DNA of 64,000 nucleotides from Hanamia caeni (GCF_003721595.1 NZ_RJJR01000019.1:1-64000); one strand, 5' to 3'. Counted from the first letter of the stretch, positions 43,681 through 53,817 are shown. The notes: a model not told the origin generated them from the letters alone. Program-made: numbers and translations.

Positions 43681-45180
43681 TTATTTAAATTCAATTTTAA
43701 AGCCACAAACCGGCACTTCCTGCACAGGCATTTTAAAATTCTTTTTGATAATCAGTGCATCGCCTTTTTGAGTCCACCTGATTTTCGTGTTGCTGCCCAA
43801 CAAAGTGACAGAGGCAATTTTCTTATCCAATAATTTTGAATTTTTTCCAAGAGATTTAATAAGAATATCTTTTGTGGGTTCGCCCAAACAATAAGCATAC
43901 AAATCATTTTCTTTTGTTGTAAAGCGAATATCCTGTGCGCTGTATTTTAATTTATCTTCATTAAAATTGGAACTTTTTACAACGGCTTCTGCAGTTGGCC
44001 TTTCTCCATAAATTTTCCACGGACGAGAGCCATAAATACCTTCGCCGTTTACAGAAGTCCACATTCCTATTTCATTTACAATTTTGATTACATCCGGCTC
44101 CAAATCGCCTTCAGGCGTTTGTACAATATTAATTAACAGGTTTCCATTCTTGCTGACGATATCTACCAACATCTGGATTATTTCTGTCGGCGTTTTATAT
44201 TTCTGGCCGGTGCGGTAATACCAGTCGCCGATGGAAGTGTCTGTCTGCCATGGAAAGGGACTAATAGAATCCTGCACGCCGCGCTCTAAATCGTGCACCC
44301 ACATTCCATCTGAAGGCTGCTTGCAGGTATATACCGCTTCAAGGTTTCCTCCGTTATTGGCCATATTTTGATTGTAAAAATAAGCCAGCATGTTTTCGCC
44401 GTATTCTTCAAAAGGAAACTGACTATCCGAATAGAGCAGATCAGGATGGTAATTGTCAATTAATTCTTTAATGCTAAAAAGCCACTCTCTTTGCCATTCT
44501 TTATTAATGCTTAGCCATCCATGGTCGTTGGAATCTGCTTTGGCGTGGTACAAATCCTGGTACATCGGATTAGCGCCATCATAAGGAATGCCTTTCATTG
44601 GGCCCATAGTATCTGCCCGATGGCTGGATTGAAACCAGGTAAAGCTTGCGCCCAGGTGTTCTGACACGCCAAACTTCAATCCTTCCTTTTTTGCAGCAGC
44701 CTGCCATATCCCCACCACATCTTTTTTAGGGCCATAATTCACAGAATTCCATTTATGAATTTTGGAATTCCAGAGAAAAAAATCATCATGGTGCGTGCCC
44801 ATGCTCACAAAATATTTAGCGCCAGCTTTTTTATAAAGCGCCATTAATTTTTCCGGATTCCATCGCTCTGCTTTCCACAAGGGAATAATATCCTTGTATC
44901 CAAACTTAGACGGATGGCCGTAATGCGCCACATGATATTTATAGTCGTCGCTGCCTTCTTCATACATTTTCCTCGCATACCAATCGCCCTGACGGGGCAC
45001 AGCCTGTGGGCCCCAATGCGCCCAGAATCCAAGCTTCGCATCACGAAACCATTCAGGATATTGGTATTGATGCAGCGATTCTTTGTTTGGTTTGAAAGTT
45101 GTTTGGGCAGGCAATAAAAAATAAAAAAACCCGCTGAAAATAACAGTGAGCAAAAAATGTTTTAGAAATTTGAATTGCAT
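43681..45180 (-). CDS. GH29 alpha-L-fucosidase
   Basis: The 499-residue secreted enzyme has a signal peptide (residues 1-26, ending PAQ) and the GH29 barrel: WFRDAKLGFWAHWGPQAVP, FVSMGTHHDDFFLWNS (the HHDDF signature), LKFGVSEHLGASF, and the nucleophile Asp in PDLLYSDSQ (about residue 245). LLINIVQTPEGDLEPD follows. GH29 enzymes remove terminal alpha-L-fucose with retention. Together with the adjoining dehydrogenase it suggests use of fucosylated glycans. The gene starts a two-gene operon. Confidence 0.92.
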   Translation of the reverse strand: MQFKFLKHFLLTVIFSGFFYFLLPAQTTFKPNKESLHQYQYPEWFRDAKLGFWAHWGPQAVPRQGDWYARKMYEEGSDDYKYHVAHYGHPSKFGYKDIIPLWKAERWNPEKLMALYKKAGAKYFVSMGTHHDDFFLWNSKIHKWNSVNYGPKKDVVGIWQAAAKKEGLKFGVSEHLGASFTWFQSSHRADTMGPMKGIPYDGANPMYQDLYHAKADSNDHGWLSINKEWQREWLFSIKELIDNYHPDLLYSDSQFPFEEYGENMLAYFYNQNMANNGGNLEAVYTCKQPSDGMWVHDLERGVQDSISPFPWQTDTSIGDWYYRTGQKYKTPTEIIQMLVDIVSKNGNLLINIVQTPEGDLEPDVIKIVNEIGMWTSVNGEGIYGSRPWKIYGERPTAEAVVKSSNFNEDKLKYSAQDIRFTTKENDLYAYCLGEPTKDILIKSLGKNSKLLDKKIASVTLLGSNTKIRWTQKGDALIIKKNFKMPVQEVPVCGFKIEFK

Positions 45181-45258
45181 GAAATTTTGTTTGAGTTACG
45201 TTAAAGAAATTGAATCACAGGAGACGAAGCTAAAAAAAAATATTTAGCTAGATTCTAA

Positions 45259-45543
45259 TTACCAAATGGTTTTTATCTGATAGTTATCAAAAAATTTGTC
45301 TTTTGAAATAAGAATAAAATTATTGTTTAAGCTTTGAGCAATAAGAAGTCTGTCAAACGGATCTCTATGATGAAAAGGCAAAGATGAAATAATCAATGTA
45401 TCCTGAAAAGTTATCGGAAGCATCTTGAAATTGTTATTATTAATCTCTTCTCCAATCTGTTCAAACGAAGTATTCAATTCAACTCTGTTTATACTTATTT
45501 TGATTGCTTTATTGATAATCTTTAAAATCCTCAATAGGTTCAT
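45259..45543 (-). pseudogene. Truncated PIN-domain (VapC-type) toxin remnant
   Basis: The 94-residue frame encodes only the C-terminal part of a VapC-type toxin: NKAIKISINRVELNTSF, a short helical part and HRDPFDRLLIAQSLNNNFIL with the last catalytic Asp. The N-terminal third, with the DTH motif and the first catalytic Glu, is missing. The antitoxin gene ends right at the junction (KDYQ-stop, 45509), where a normal toxin gene would start. About 55-60 codons appear deleted, so the toxin is inactive. The residual ORF begins in another frame inside the antitoxin 3' end. Confidence 0.75.
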
Positions 45544-45709
45544 CAAAGTTTTTTTTCATCTTGAACATACCTTTGGCGCTCCCAAATTTAGCTTTACGCT
45601 TATTTGGCTTCTTATTTTTAGCCAGTAAAAAATCTATAAAATCAGAAACTTCAGATTTCAGATTATCCGGCAGATGAGAGAGTTTACTGTATAAAAGTGT
45701 ATTGTCCAT
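45509..45709 (-). CDS. DUF2281-type antitoxin (partner toxin broken)
   Basis: A 66-residue protein: DNTLLYSKLSHLPDNLKSEVSDFIDFLL (hydrophobic N-terminal helices), a basic linker (KNKKPNKRKAKFGSAKG), and a C-terminal acidic tail (KKNFDEPIEDFKDYQ) that is typical for wrapping a PIN toxin. DUF2281-type antitoxins normally precede PIN toxins. The toxin gene downstream is truncated, so this is an orphan antitoxin. Confidence 0.75.
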   Translation of the reverse strand: MDNTLLYSKLSHLPDNLKSEVSDFIDFLLAKNKKPNKRKAKFGSAKGMFKMKKNFDEPIEDFKDYQ

Positions 45710-45916
45710 CGTTCTAATATTCTCTTACAAATCTAATTAAAATTAATTGTGGAGGGGCTTAATTTACCATTCCCCTTGACAAATGCCTAGTATCAATTTC
45801 AACCTTTTGGATTGATGATTGAACCACTATAATGATCCAAATACAAAATAAGAATCATCAATATTTATTGCTTTACTGGTATTTTCAATTAAAATATTTC
45901 ATTTCCATCCAACACG

Positions 45917-47446
45917 TTATCTATTCAATTTCACTTTTATCATTGTGAAAGAATGCGGCGGAAAAGAATACACAAGTCCGTTTTCTTCTACAGAAATTTC
46001 TTTTGTTTGAGTTTTCACTTTCTGCTGATCTACTGAATTTTCATCGCTTATGTTTCCTGAATTTACGGTGTAAACAGTTGCTTTCCCCTGGAGTTTTCCA
46101 AACTGGTTTGCAATATTTGTTTCAATAGATTTTTCAAGATGACGGTTTACCACATTAATCACCAACTCGCCTGTTTTATCATTATACGCCGAAGAAACAT
46201 CGAGGTAAGGAACTTTTTTATAATCGCCTGCATCATAAGTATCACAATTGAGATATGTATCCAGCGATTCGCCATAACAATTGGCAGCAAAAAGTTGTAG
46301 CGGATAGTAAATAGTTTGCTTCCAAAGTTTGTCATTCGTAATCATCATGGGTGCTATCACGTTTACCAGTTGCGCCATGTTGGCCATTTTTACGATGTCT
46401 GCGTTTCTCACAAATGTGTTCAGGTATTGCGCTACCACCAGCGCATCCTGCAAATTATAATGTTCTTCCAGTCCTTCTTTTCCACCGGTCCTATACCATA
46501 CATTGTATTCATCAAAAGCAATGTATAAAGGTTTGTGTGATTTTCTTTTTTGTTGTTCAGCTTTTATAGCACCTCTCGTAATGTCTATCACATTATTTAC
46601 CATTTCTGTAGAAGCCATAAATTTATAGTGATCATGGTCGCGGTTGCCGGCGTAATGATGAAGAGAAATGTAATCAACATAATCAAAAAGCCCATCAATA
46701 ACAGTGGTGTTCCAATGTTGCCAATCAGCACTATAATTACTGCTGCCACTGGCCACTAGACTAATTTTATTATCGCTCCATTTCATGAGCTTGGCGGCTT
46801 CCAGCGCCTTTTTGGTATAATCTTCAGCATTCAGGTGTCCCATTTGCCATGGGCCATCCATTTCATTTCCGAGGCCCCAATATTTTATATTGTATGGCTG
46901 CACATGACCGTTTGATGCCCGCAAATTGCTGTAATAAATTCCGGTATCGGCATTGCAATATTCTACCCAATCTCTTGCTTCTTCTATAGTTCCCGTTCCC
47001 AAATTTACACACAGATAAGGCTGCACATTGGCTTCTTTTGCCCATTGCATAAACTCATCAGTGCCTACGCGGTTGGTTTCTATCGCGCCCCAGGCAAGGT
47101 CCTTCCGTTTCGGCCTTTTATCAACAGGGCCGATGCCATCCATCCAATGATAGCCACTGGCGAAATTACCGCCGGGCCAGCGATCCTGGGTAACATGCAA
47201 ATCTTTAACAGCCGCTAACACGTCCTTTCTGAATCCATTTTCATCGGCCTCTTTTGAGGAAGGATCATAAATACCTCCATAAATACACCTGCCAAGATGC
47301 TCAGTAAAATTTCCATAAATTAAAGAATCAATATGGCCGATTTTTCTCTGCGCATCAATTTTAATTTCTGCTTTTAAATCCTGTGCAGATAAAGAATTTA
47401 TGCCTGCAATGAGCAAAAAAAGTAAAGTAATTTGTATTTTCTTCAT
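45917..47446 (-). CDS. GH51 alpha-L-arabinofuranosidase
   Basis: A 509-residue secreted enzyme, signal peptide 1-21 (ending SLSAQ). GH51 landmarks: GNFTEHLGRCIYGGIYDP, RWPGGNFASGYHWMDGIGP, KYWGLGNEMDGPWQMGH (acid/base Glu of GNE) and YIAFDEYNVWYR (nucleophile Glu of DEY). The C-terminal beta-sandwich ends with FPPHSFTMIKVKL. It releases terminal L-arabinofuranose from arabinan, arabinoxylan or arabinogalactan side chains. It stands alone but is within 5 kb of the GH29 gene on the same strand. Confidence 0.94.
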   Translation of the reverse strand: MKKIQITLLFLLIAGINSLSAQDLKAEIKIDAQRKIGHIDSLIYGNFTEHLGRCIYGGIYDPSSKEADENGFRKDVLAAVKDLHVTQDRWPGGNFASGYHWMDGIGPVDKRPKRKDLAWGAIETNRVGTDEFMQWAKEANVQPYLCVNLGTGTIEEARDWVEYCNADTGIYYSNLRASNGHVQPYNIKYWGLGNEMDGPWQMGHLNAEDYTKKALEAAKLMKWSDNKISLVASGSSNYSADWQHWNTTVIDGLFDYVDYISLHHYAGNRDHDHYKFMASTEMVNNVIDITRGAIKAEQQKRKSHKPLYIAFDEYNVWYRTGGKEGLEEHYNLQDALVVAQYLNTFVRNADIVKMANMAQLVNVIAPMMITNDKLWKQTIYYPLQLFAANCYGESLDTYLNCDTYDAGDYKKVPYLDVSSAYNDKTGELVINVVNRHLEKSIETNIANQFGKLQGKATVYTVNSGNISDENSVDQQKVKTQTKEISVEENGLVYSFPPHSFTMIKVKLNR

Positions 47447-47560
47447 ATCATTCTTTTTTGTTTTAATTAGTCATATCACTTTTAGAAAATAATTTCTAAC
47501 TGTATAGCAAACCGGTAAATAACTGAATTTTTTATTTTGCTGAGAAGATAAATATAACAA

Positions 47561-49891
47561 TTACTTCATCAATTCTTTCATGGTAAATGGTTCCTGGCGG
47601 CCGTGATATTTCTGACGAATGTTTTTTACTTCTTCCTCCGTTGCTTTGCTGGCTTTATTGTTCCATGCATTACGGATATACGAAATTATATCGGCGATTT
47701 CTTTATCGCCAAGACTTTCATTCGAAGCCATCGCAGGCATCGCTTCGGATACATCCGGCGGCGCATACATTTTATCTCCAACTTTTATCGGGCCCGTAAG
47801 ACCATACAACACAATTGAAATCACTTTATTCTTATCGCCGAGCACCCAGTTTGAACCATTCAGCGGCGCGCCCAATCCTTTTATTCCCTCACCGTCATCG
47901 CCATGGCAAACCTTACAATTCTGCTGGAATAGCTTGAGGCCCGCCAGCATATCTTTATCCAACTTTTTGCTGGCAATTGCAGCCAGGCGCTGCTTTTCAG
48001 CATTCTGAATTACGGCCTGCAATCGTTTTGCAAAAAAATCAGCAGTATCTTTTACAGTTTGTTGATAGAACAGGAGGAATGGTTTTTCTTTATCATGAAG
48101 ACCGCTGATTACGGCATCGGCAACGAACGGATTTCCGGGAAATTGATTGAGAATCTTCATCAGCAAATCATTGCCCTGAGGAGTATACCTTATGATTGCC
48201 GCGCCAAGATAAGCAAGGTAAGGCGCGGTTCCGGGAACATTTTGCTGCAACATAGCATCGTATTTCGGAAGCCAGAAATCAGCGTCTTTTTTACTATGCA
48301 TGATTGCGATAGCGCAAGTTAATATCTGCTGTTGCATCTCAAAAGAAGACGATGGCCAGATTTCCTCCAGGTCTTTATTGCTTATTCCACCCAATCCTTC
48401 CAAAGCCCACATGGCATTGATTTTACCAATCAGGTTTGTATCGGTCTTAAGCATTTTTCGAAGAGACGATGCAAGGTTTTTCAACTGTTTGTCAAAAATA
48501 TAATTGTGTGCCGTTTCACGAAGCCATTGATTGGAGCTGTTTAAGTAAGATAAAAGAGAATCATTGTTTTCATTAAATGAAGGCGTTGTTAAGCTGGTGC
48601 CTTTCTTTGTCACTTTATAAATTCTCCCACAGTTAAGTGGTGTTTCCAAACCTCTCGCAATGGCTTCACTAGCGAGATAAGGCGTCAGGTAAGTTTTGTG
48701 TTGAATAATTCCGCGATACATGTCTAACACATATAAAGCGCCATCAGGCCCCACATACAAATTTACCGGCCTGAAACGTTCGTCGTCACTGGCCAAAAAT
48801 TCTTTATCATGATACGCTTCTTTTCCCGTGGTGGAATCCGGATGAAAAGTAAGTACATCACGCTTGATTAAATTTCCGGCAGGCTCTGCCACAAATACAT
48901 TATTATAATATTCTTTTCCGAAAGCAGGGCTGTTGAAAACAAGAGGGGCGCATGCTGCAGTAAAATTTATCAAGCGCAAACTATCATCCAAAACATCTTT
49001 CAGGTAGCCACGGTTCACGCCCGGCGTTGGGTGTATCGGAAATACGCTGTTATCAGAAACGATGCCCTCATCAAAACCTGCAACCCTAGCCTGATGCGGA
49101 TTATTGGCGCCCAGCGACGGCGAAAAATAATCTCCCAATAAATTAAAAGAATTATTGTTGTAATACAATCTTCCGAATTCATCCTGCGAAATGCCCCATT
49201 GGCCGCGAAAATGAGTATGCTCTTTCAGCCATTTATTTTTACCTACCCTGCGATAACGGTTGGCCGATTTTGCATTGTATATCCAGTTATCCAGTCCGCG
49301 CAATAAGCCATTGGGCTGGTGTTCTGTGTTTCCTCCTTTTGCATAATCGCTGTCCACTAAAAATTTTTGGCCAGCCTTATCACCATTTTTTTCTACAAAC
49401 CACAACTTTGGCGGCTCAGCCACGAGGATGCCATCATCAAACAAACAAAGAGCGCGGGGCATCACGAGCGAATCCATAAAAACCTTTCGGTCATCAAATA
49501 CACCATCATGATTTTTGTCTTCGAGAATTACAATTTTACCAACCGGCTCCTGCTCGCCATTACCGGAAGTATCGGGCATGTAAGCATTCATTTCCACAAC
49601 CCACAACCTGCCTTGATTATCAAAGCTGGAAGCCACGGGAGCACTCACCAACGGTTCCGAGGCAGCTAACTGAATTTGGAAATTTTTTTCTAAAACAAAA
49701 TGCTTCAACGTTTCAGAAGGAGCAAGAACCGGAGATTCCTTTTTGTCTAATTTTTTTCTTAATTCTTCTTTCGTAAGCTGTTTGTTTCCTTGCTGGCAGC
49801 CCGTTCCGAATAGCAGCGCTGAAAAAATGGTTATCAAAAAAGAAGAACGATTGGATTTTAAGCGATTGGATTTTGAAAAATGCCCTTTCAT
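47561..49891 (-). CDS. Lipoprotein with propeller dehydrogenase-like domain, HEAT-like repeats and cytochrome c
   Basis: A 776-residue lipoprotein (FGTGC lipobox, near residue 32). Residues 60-420 look like a beta-propeller of the PQQ/sorbosone dehydrogenase-like (DUF7133) type: VSAPVASSFDNQGRLWVVEM, NHDGVFDDRKVF, GLDNWIYNAKSANRYRR, LYVLDMYRGIIQ. A helical HEAT-like part follows (about 440-610). The C-terminal 130 residues are a class I cytochrome c with CKVCHG (haem attachment) and later MAPPDV/AMPAM, the probable Met ligand. It probably donates electrons from an oxidised sugar or alcohol to the periplasmic chain. Large fused proteins of this kind are common in Bacteroidota and Planctomycetes. 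Confidence 0.85.
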   Translation of the reverse strand: MKGHFSKSNRLKSNRSSFLITIFSALLFGTGCQQGNKQLTKEELRKKLDKKESPVLAPSETLKHFVLEKNFQIQLAASEPLVSAPVASSFDNQGRLWVVEMNAYMPDTSGNGEQEPVGKIVILEDKNHDGVFDDRKVFMDSLVMPRALCLFDDGILVAEPPKLWFVEKNGDKAGQKFLVDSDYAKGGNTEHQPNGLLRGLDNWIYNAKSANRYRRVGKNKWLKEHTHFRGQWGISQDEFGRLYYNNNSFNLLGDYFSPSLGANNPHQARVAGFDEGIVSDNSVFPIHPTPGVNRGYLKDVLDDSLRLINFTAACAPLVFNSPAFGKEYYNNVFVAEPAGNLIKRDVLTFHPDSTTGKEAYHDKEFLASDDERFRPVNLYVGPDGALYVLDMYRGIIQHKTYLTPYLASEAIARGLETPLNCGRIYKVTKKGTSLTTPSFNENNDSLLSYLNSSNQWLRETAHNYIFDKQLKNLASSLRKMLKTDTNLIGKINAMWALEGLGGISNKDLEEIWPSSSFEMQQQILTCAIAIMHSKKDADFWLPKYDAMLQQNVPGTAPYLAYLGAAIIRYTPQGNDLLMKILNQFPGNPFVADAVISGLHDKEKPFLLFYQQTVKDTADFFAKRLQAVIQNAEKQRLAAIASKKLDKDMLAGLKLFQQNCKVCHGDDGEGIKGLGAPLNGSNWVLGDKNKVISIVLYGLTGPIKVGDKMYAPPDVSEAMPAMASNESLGDKEIADIISYIRNAWNNKASKATEEEVKNIRQKYHGRQEPFTMKELMK

Positions 49892-50082
49892 TTGGCTTGA
49901 GAAGTATTTGAAATTTTTGATGGATAATTATCCAACGAATTTCGGTAAAAACATTTTAAAAAACTGATAGTTTTAAAATGGGAAAAAAATCCAATTCTCA
50001 GTTTTGAAAATAAGCAAATTTTTTTTAAAGAAAATTTACAGTGAAGGAACAATTAAGCCGCTTTTTATTCTCGACAGGAATA

Positions 50083-51237
50083 TTAAAAAACTTCCTGCAG
50101 CTCGCGGGTTTTGATTTTATAGTTTCTTGTCTTTTTCTTGTTATGCTTTTTGCCCCACCAAATATAAAAGCCGGTAATGGGTAAAGAAGCAGTAATCAGC
50201 GACGCAAAAAAAGCAAGAATTTTTCCGGTAAGGCCGAGCACAGCCCCTACATGGATATCATAATTCATACGCGCCAATTTATCTGCTACCGAGGTATTTT
50301 TATAACGGCCATAAAGACTGGTCACCGGTATTTCTTCCAAAGAATTTTGATCAAAATAACGGTAATCTGTTTTCCAATAAGTGGACGCATCAGGATTGGC
50401 GCCTGCTGCAATTGCCGAAGAATCGTTGGCCGCATAATGAACTTCAATTGTCTCTGCATTTGTATAATGAGCTTTCATTATTTCATATACTTTATCTTCC
50501 GCAGAAATTGCCGATTTGTTTGAAGCCACTGTTTTAGAAACGGGCTCATAGTAAGCCGGTAACGTTTTTCCTCCCGAGCTTACCCAATAGACCGATTTGG
50601 CAAACCATTGAAATCCCATAATCATCGCGGATAAAGCCAGGATAATTGCCACCCATGTGATGTAAAAGCCGAGTACATTATGCAGATCATAATTTCTTCT
50701 CCGCCAGCGCACATTCCATCTTATTTTAAAGCGCTGTTTTGTGGCGGCTTTATTGCGCGGCCACCACAGAACAACGCCGGTGATTAACAATATCAAAAAA
50801 ATAAACGTAGCCCATGTAACTATTGGCTGGCCTATGTTTGGTGGCAGCCATAAATAATAATGCCCCATTACTATTATCCGAAAAAAATCTTTATCCATAT
50901 TCTTCACCTTCAACACTTTTCCGGTGTAGGGATTCATAAAAATGGTATAATAATAATCAAGGTCATGATAAAAAATCATTTGCGCGGCTTCTTTTTTGGA
51001 ACCATACAACACACTGTGCAACGTCTTTCCCGGAAGCAAACGAGTAGCCGTTTCTTTCAAAACAGAAGGCGAAAGAAATGATTGTTCCTGCGGCTCAACA
51101 TATCTGAAAGTTTGCAGCGTTTCTATTTCCCTTTGGAAGGAAAGTATGCAACCCGTGATTCCGAGAAATACGATTATTATTCCGGAAGCCATGCCCAGCC
51201 AGAGATGCGATACGCTGATGATTTTTTTAAAAGTCAT
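50083..51237 (-). CDS. PepSY-associated membrane protein (iron-uptake type)
   Basis: The 384-residue protein is a PepSY_TM-type membrane protein: first helix HLWLGMASGIIIVFLGITGC, the periplasmic PepSY-like region from about 60 (TRLLPGKTLHSVLYGS), a second helix with GHYYLWLPPNIGQPIVTW, RRRNYDLHNVLGFYITW with conserved His residues, and the last helix ending YIWWGKKHNKKK. Such proteins reduce or release iron from siderophores or bind haem in the inner membrane. It follows the TonB siderophore receptor gene on the same strand by 129 bp, with a palindromic repeat between, which supports a role in iron acquisition. Confidence 0.85.
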   Translation of the reverse strand: MTFKKIISVSHLWLGMASGIIIVFLGITGCILSFQREIETLQTFRYVEPQEQSFLSPSVLKETATRLLPGKTLHSVLYGSKKEAAQMIFYHDLDYYYTIFMNPYTGKVLKVKNMDKDFFRIIVMGHYYLWLPPNIGQPIVTWATFIFLILLITGVVLWWPRNKAATKQRFKIRWNVRWRRRNYDLHNVLGFYITWVAIILALSAMIMGFQWFAKSVYWVSSGGKTLPAYYEPVSKTVASNKSAISAEDKVYEIMKAHYTNAETIEVHYAANDSSAIAAGANPDASTYWKTDYRYFDQNSLEEIPVTSLYGRYKNTSVADKLARMNYDIHVGAVLGLTGKILAFFASLITASLPITGFYIWWGKKHNKKKTRNYKIKTRELQEVF

Positions 51238-51317
51238 AACCTGTAATCAGAATTTATTCTTATTCTTTGTTTTAACCTTGTATTTCTATTTATTATTTTG
51301 ATTAAACAACCGGGGGC

Positions 51318-51350
51318 AGACCTGTAAGGTTTTGAAAACCTTACAGGTCT
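51318..51350. repeat. 33-bp perfect palindrome, REP-like
   Basis: AGACCTGTAAGGTTTT (51318-51333) and its exact reverse complement (51335-51350) flank a single G. There is no T run after the stem on the minus strand, so it is not a clean terminator; the motif CTGTAAGG...CCTTACAG recalls a dispersed palindrome I have seen in several Bacteroidota genomes (memory only). It lies between the siderophore receptor and the PepSY gene. Confidence 0.8.
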
Positions 51351-51366
51351 TTAAAGCACGTGACTT

Positions 51367-53817
51367 TTAAAATTTAAAAGAAATACTTCCCGTTACACTT
51401 CTCAGTTTCTGTGGATTCATTGTTGTATATCCTATCCAATATTCTTTGTTCGTAAGATTGTCCATTTTTAAACCAATCCTGTATTTAGGCTGGTCAAAAA
51501 ATACAGTGGCATTTAGAATAACACGCTCCGGCAATGTGAAAACGCCGTAATACACACTGTTCACAATTTTGTTATCGCTCGCATAATTTCCGCCAAATCC
51601 AAAGCCAAGGCCTTTCGCCTTTCCATAAAGCAAGCTATACCCTATCCAAAGATTGGCAGCATAAGGCGACATCGCCGTTGCCGGCCTGCGACCCTGCACG
51701 TCAGGATCTGCTTTATCATATTTTGATTCATTATAGCTAAATCCAACAATTACATTAAGTCCTGTGGCGGGTTTCGCGAGAATCTCTGCTTCAATTCCTT
51801 TGCTCAGTTGTGTTCCATCCTGGATAGAAAAATTGGGATTTTCAGCATAAGGGCGAACAATATTTTTCACTTCAATATCGTAATAACTAACGGTTCCATT
51901 TAACCTTCCGCCAAATGCATTTAATTTAATTCCACCTTCAATCTGATTGGCTTGCTCAGGCTTAAAAGTTTTGCCTTCATAATCAGTTCCGGCCACATTG
52001 GTGAAGCCATTTTGATAATTTGCAAAAAGAGAAATTTTATCTTTTACCGGTTGATACACTAATCCGAATTTTGGCGAGAATGAAGTCTGCTCATATTCTC
52101 CGGAATATTTTCCTGTAGCCTGGTCAAAGTTGCCAAGGTTATGAAAATGATCCGCACGAATAGCAGCAGACGCAATCAGTTTGTCAGTGATATTGAGAAC
52201 ATCAGCTACATAAGCGCTGTAGGTATTATTTTTATAGCGATAAGGATAAGTCCATGGCGTGTTATTTTGTAATGCCTTGTTCAGATTGTCTTTATCAAAA
52301 TTTCCGTAAGCCGGAATAGTTCCGCTTTTAGGAATGGTGTCGAAATCCAAACCATAAAAAAGCTGGTTGGAATTTTGCGCGAAAAAATCAAGGCCACCGA
52401 CGAAGCGGTTTCTTAAATTTCCAATTTTGAAATCGCCAATAAAATTTTGTTGAATCTCGGTTGCCTGGGCGGTACTGTTAGCAGTGGATTGGTCAGCCCT
52501 TGCAAGATAATCTGCGCCGGTAGCATCAGGATTTCCGGTTACCACAGAATTGGGAATTACATAGAAATAAGCATAAGGTCCGTCAGAAAAACTATTGGTG
52601 CTGCTAAAATTAGTTTGCGAGCGCCATTGGCTGGAGATTTTATAATCCATTTGCGCAAAATAATTTTGGTTTTTGGAAACCTGCTGAATGTCCTGTGCGC
52701 TATAACTTCTGTTATAATCAATTCCCAACTCTTTGGGATTGGTTGCATTCAATTGTGAAGTGGGGAAGTAAAAGAAAATAAATTGTTTGGAAGTATTAGC
52801 ACCATTATACAATTCTGCATCAAATGAAAAAGACAACCGGTCATTGGCTTTTATGGTAAGGCTTGGCGCCAAAATATATCCTTTTGAAAATCCATTATCC
52901 TGGAATGTGCCTTCATAATTATAAGCGGCATTCATGCGGAATAAAATGCGCCTGTTAGAATCAAGCGGCGTATTAAAATCGGCAGACAAGCGGTTGAAGC
53001 TATAGCTTCCTGTTGAATAAGAAACTTCTCCGCCTAATTTATCATAAGGCTTTTTGGTGATGCGATTAATCAATCCGCCATAAGACGTCAGAGGGCTTCC
53101 ATACAGCGTGGCAGATGGGCCTTTGATTACTTCTACGCTTTCGATATTGGCTGCGTCAATACGGCTGGTAATATTTCCGGCAACGCCGTTTCGTAACTGG
53201 CTTGATAATATAAAGCCACGCGAATTGTAGTATGCGCCGCCATCTCCGCCGCGACCTGTAGCTTCCCACATTTTCTGAATCCCTGCGGCGTTGGCAACTG
53301 CATCGTCAACCGAATAGACCATTTGTTGCTTCAAAAGATCTTTGGTGATAGTGGTGTACACCTGTGAATTTTCTAAATTTTTTAAAGGAATTTTCGCAAC
53401 ATAATCACTTGTTGGTTGCACTAATTTATAGCGGTTCGCTGTGACGATTACTTCCTGCAATTTTTTTTCAGATATCTCCAGTTGCAGATGAACCAGGGCC
53501 GTTTTTCCTTCATCTACATCAACCTTCTTTTCGATGGCTTCATATCCTATCAAATGAACTCCTACAAAATATTCTCCGGCAGAGATGTTTTTAAAATGAA
53601 AATTTCCATCATCATCTGTGATTGCATTTCTTTTGGTTCCTTTTAATGTAACCGTAACACCCACGGCCGGCAAGCCTTCATTGGTTACGATGGTTCCTTT
53701 TATATTTGAGCTTCCATCTTCATCGCCTTCTGCATGAAGAACAGAAAATGGAGCAACGAACATGAGCAGAAAAAAGATATACCGATAAAGTATCCCGGAC
53801 TTTTTGAATTGAATCAT
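51367..53817 (-). CDS. TonB-dependent siderophore receptor
   Basis: The 816-residue outer-membrane protein has a signal peptide (1-30), a carboxypeptidase-regulatory-like domain (about 38-120, with GTIVTNEGLPAVGVTVTLKG), a plug (about 130-260, with NSRGFILSSQLRNG and VEVIKGPSATLYGSP), and a barrel of 22 strands ending SVTGSISFKF. The plug and barrel match the FhuA/FpvA-like siderophore receptor group. It moves ferric siderophores with TonB energy. The PepSY membrane protein downstream is its likely partner. A pair of 21-bp tandem repeats lies about 70-110 bp upstream of the start, a candidate activator site. Confidence 0.93.
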   Translation of the reverse strand: MIQFKKSGILYRYIFFLLMFVAPFSVLHAEGDEDGSSNIKGTIVTNEGLPAVGVTVTLKGTKRNAITDDDGNFHFKNISAGEYFVGVHLIGYEAIEKKVDVDEGKTALVHLQLEISEKKLQEVIVTANRYKLVQPTSDYVAKIPLKNLENSQVYTTITKDLLKQQMVYSVDDAVANAAGIQKMWEATGRGGDGGAYYNSRGFILSSQLRNGVAGNITSRIDAANIESVEVIKGPSATLYGSPLTSYGGLINRITKKPYDKLGGEVSYSTGSYSFNRLSADFNTPLDSNRRILFRMNAAYNYEGTFQDNGFSKGYILAPSLTIKANDRLSFSFDAELYNGANTSKQFIFFYFPTSQLNATNPKELGIDYNRSYSAQDIQQVSKNQNYFAQMDYKISSQWRSQTNFSSTNSFSDGPYAYFYVIPNSVVTGNPDATGADYLARADQSTANSTAQATEIQQNFIGDFKIGNLRNRFVGGLDFFAQNSNQLFYGLDFDTIPKSGTIPAYGNFDKDNLNKALQNNTPWTYPYRYKNNTYSAYVADVLNITDKLIASAAIRADHFHNLGNFDQATGKYSGEYEQTSFSPKFGLVYQPVKDKISLFANYQNGFTNVAGTDYEGKTFKPEQANQIEGGIKLNAFGGRLNGTVSYYDIEVKNIVRPYAENPNFSIQDGTQLSKGIEAEILAKPATGLNVIVGFSYNESKYDKADPDVQGRRPATAMSPYAANLWIGYSLLYGKAKGLGFGFGGNYASDNKIVNSVYYGVFTLPERVILNATVFFDQPKYRIGLKMDNLTNKEYWIGYTTMNPQKLRSVTGSISFKF

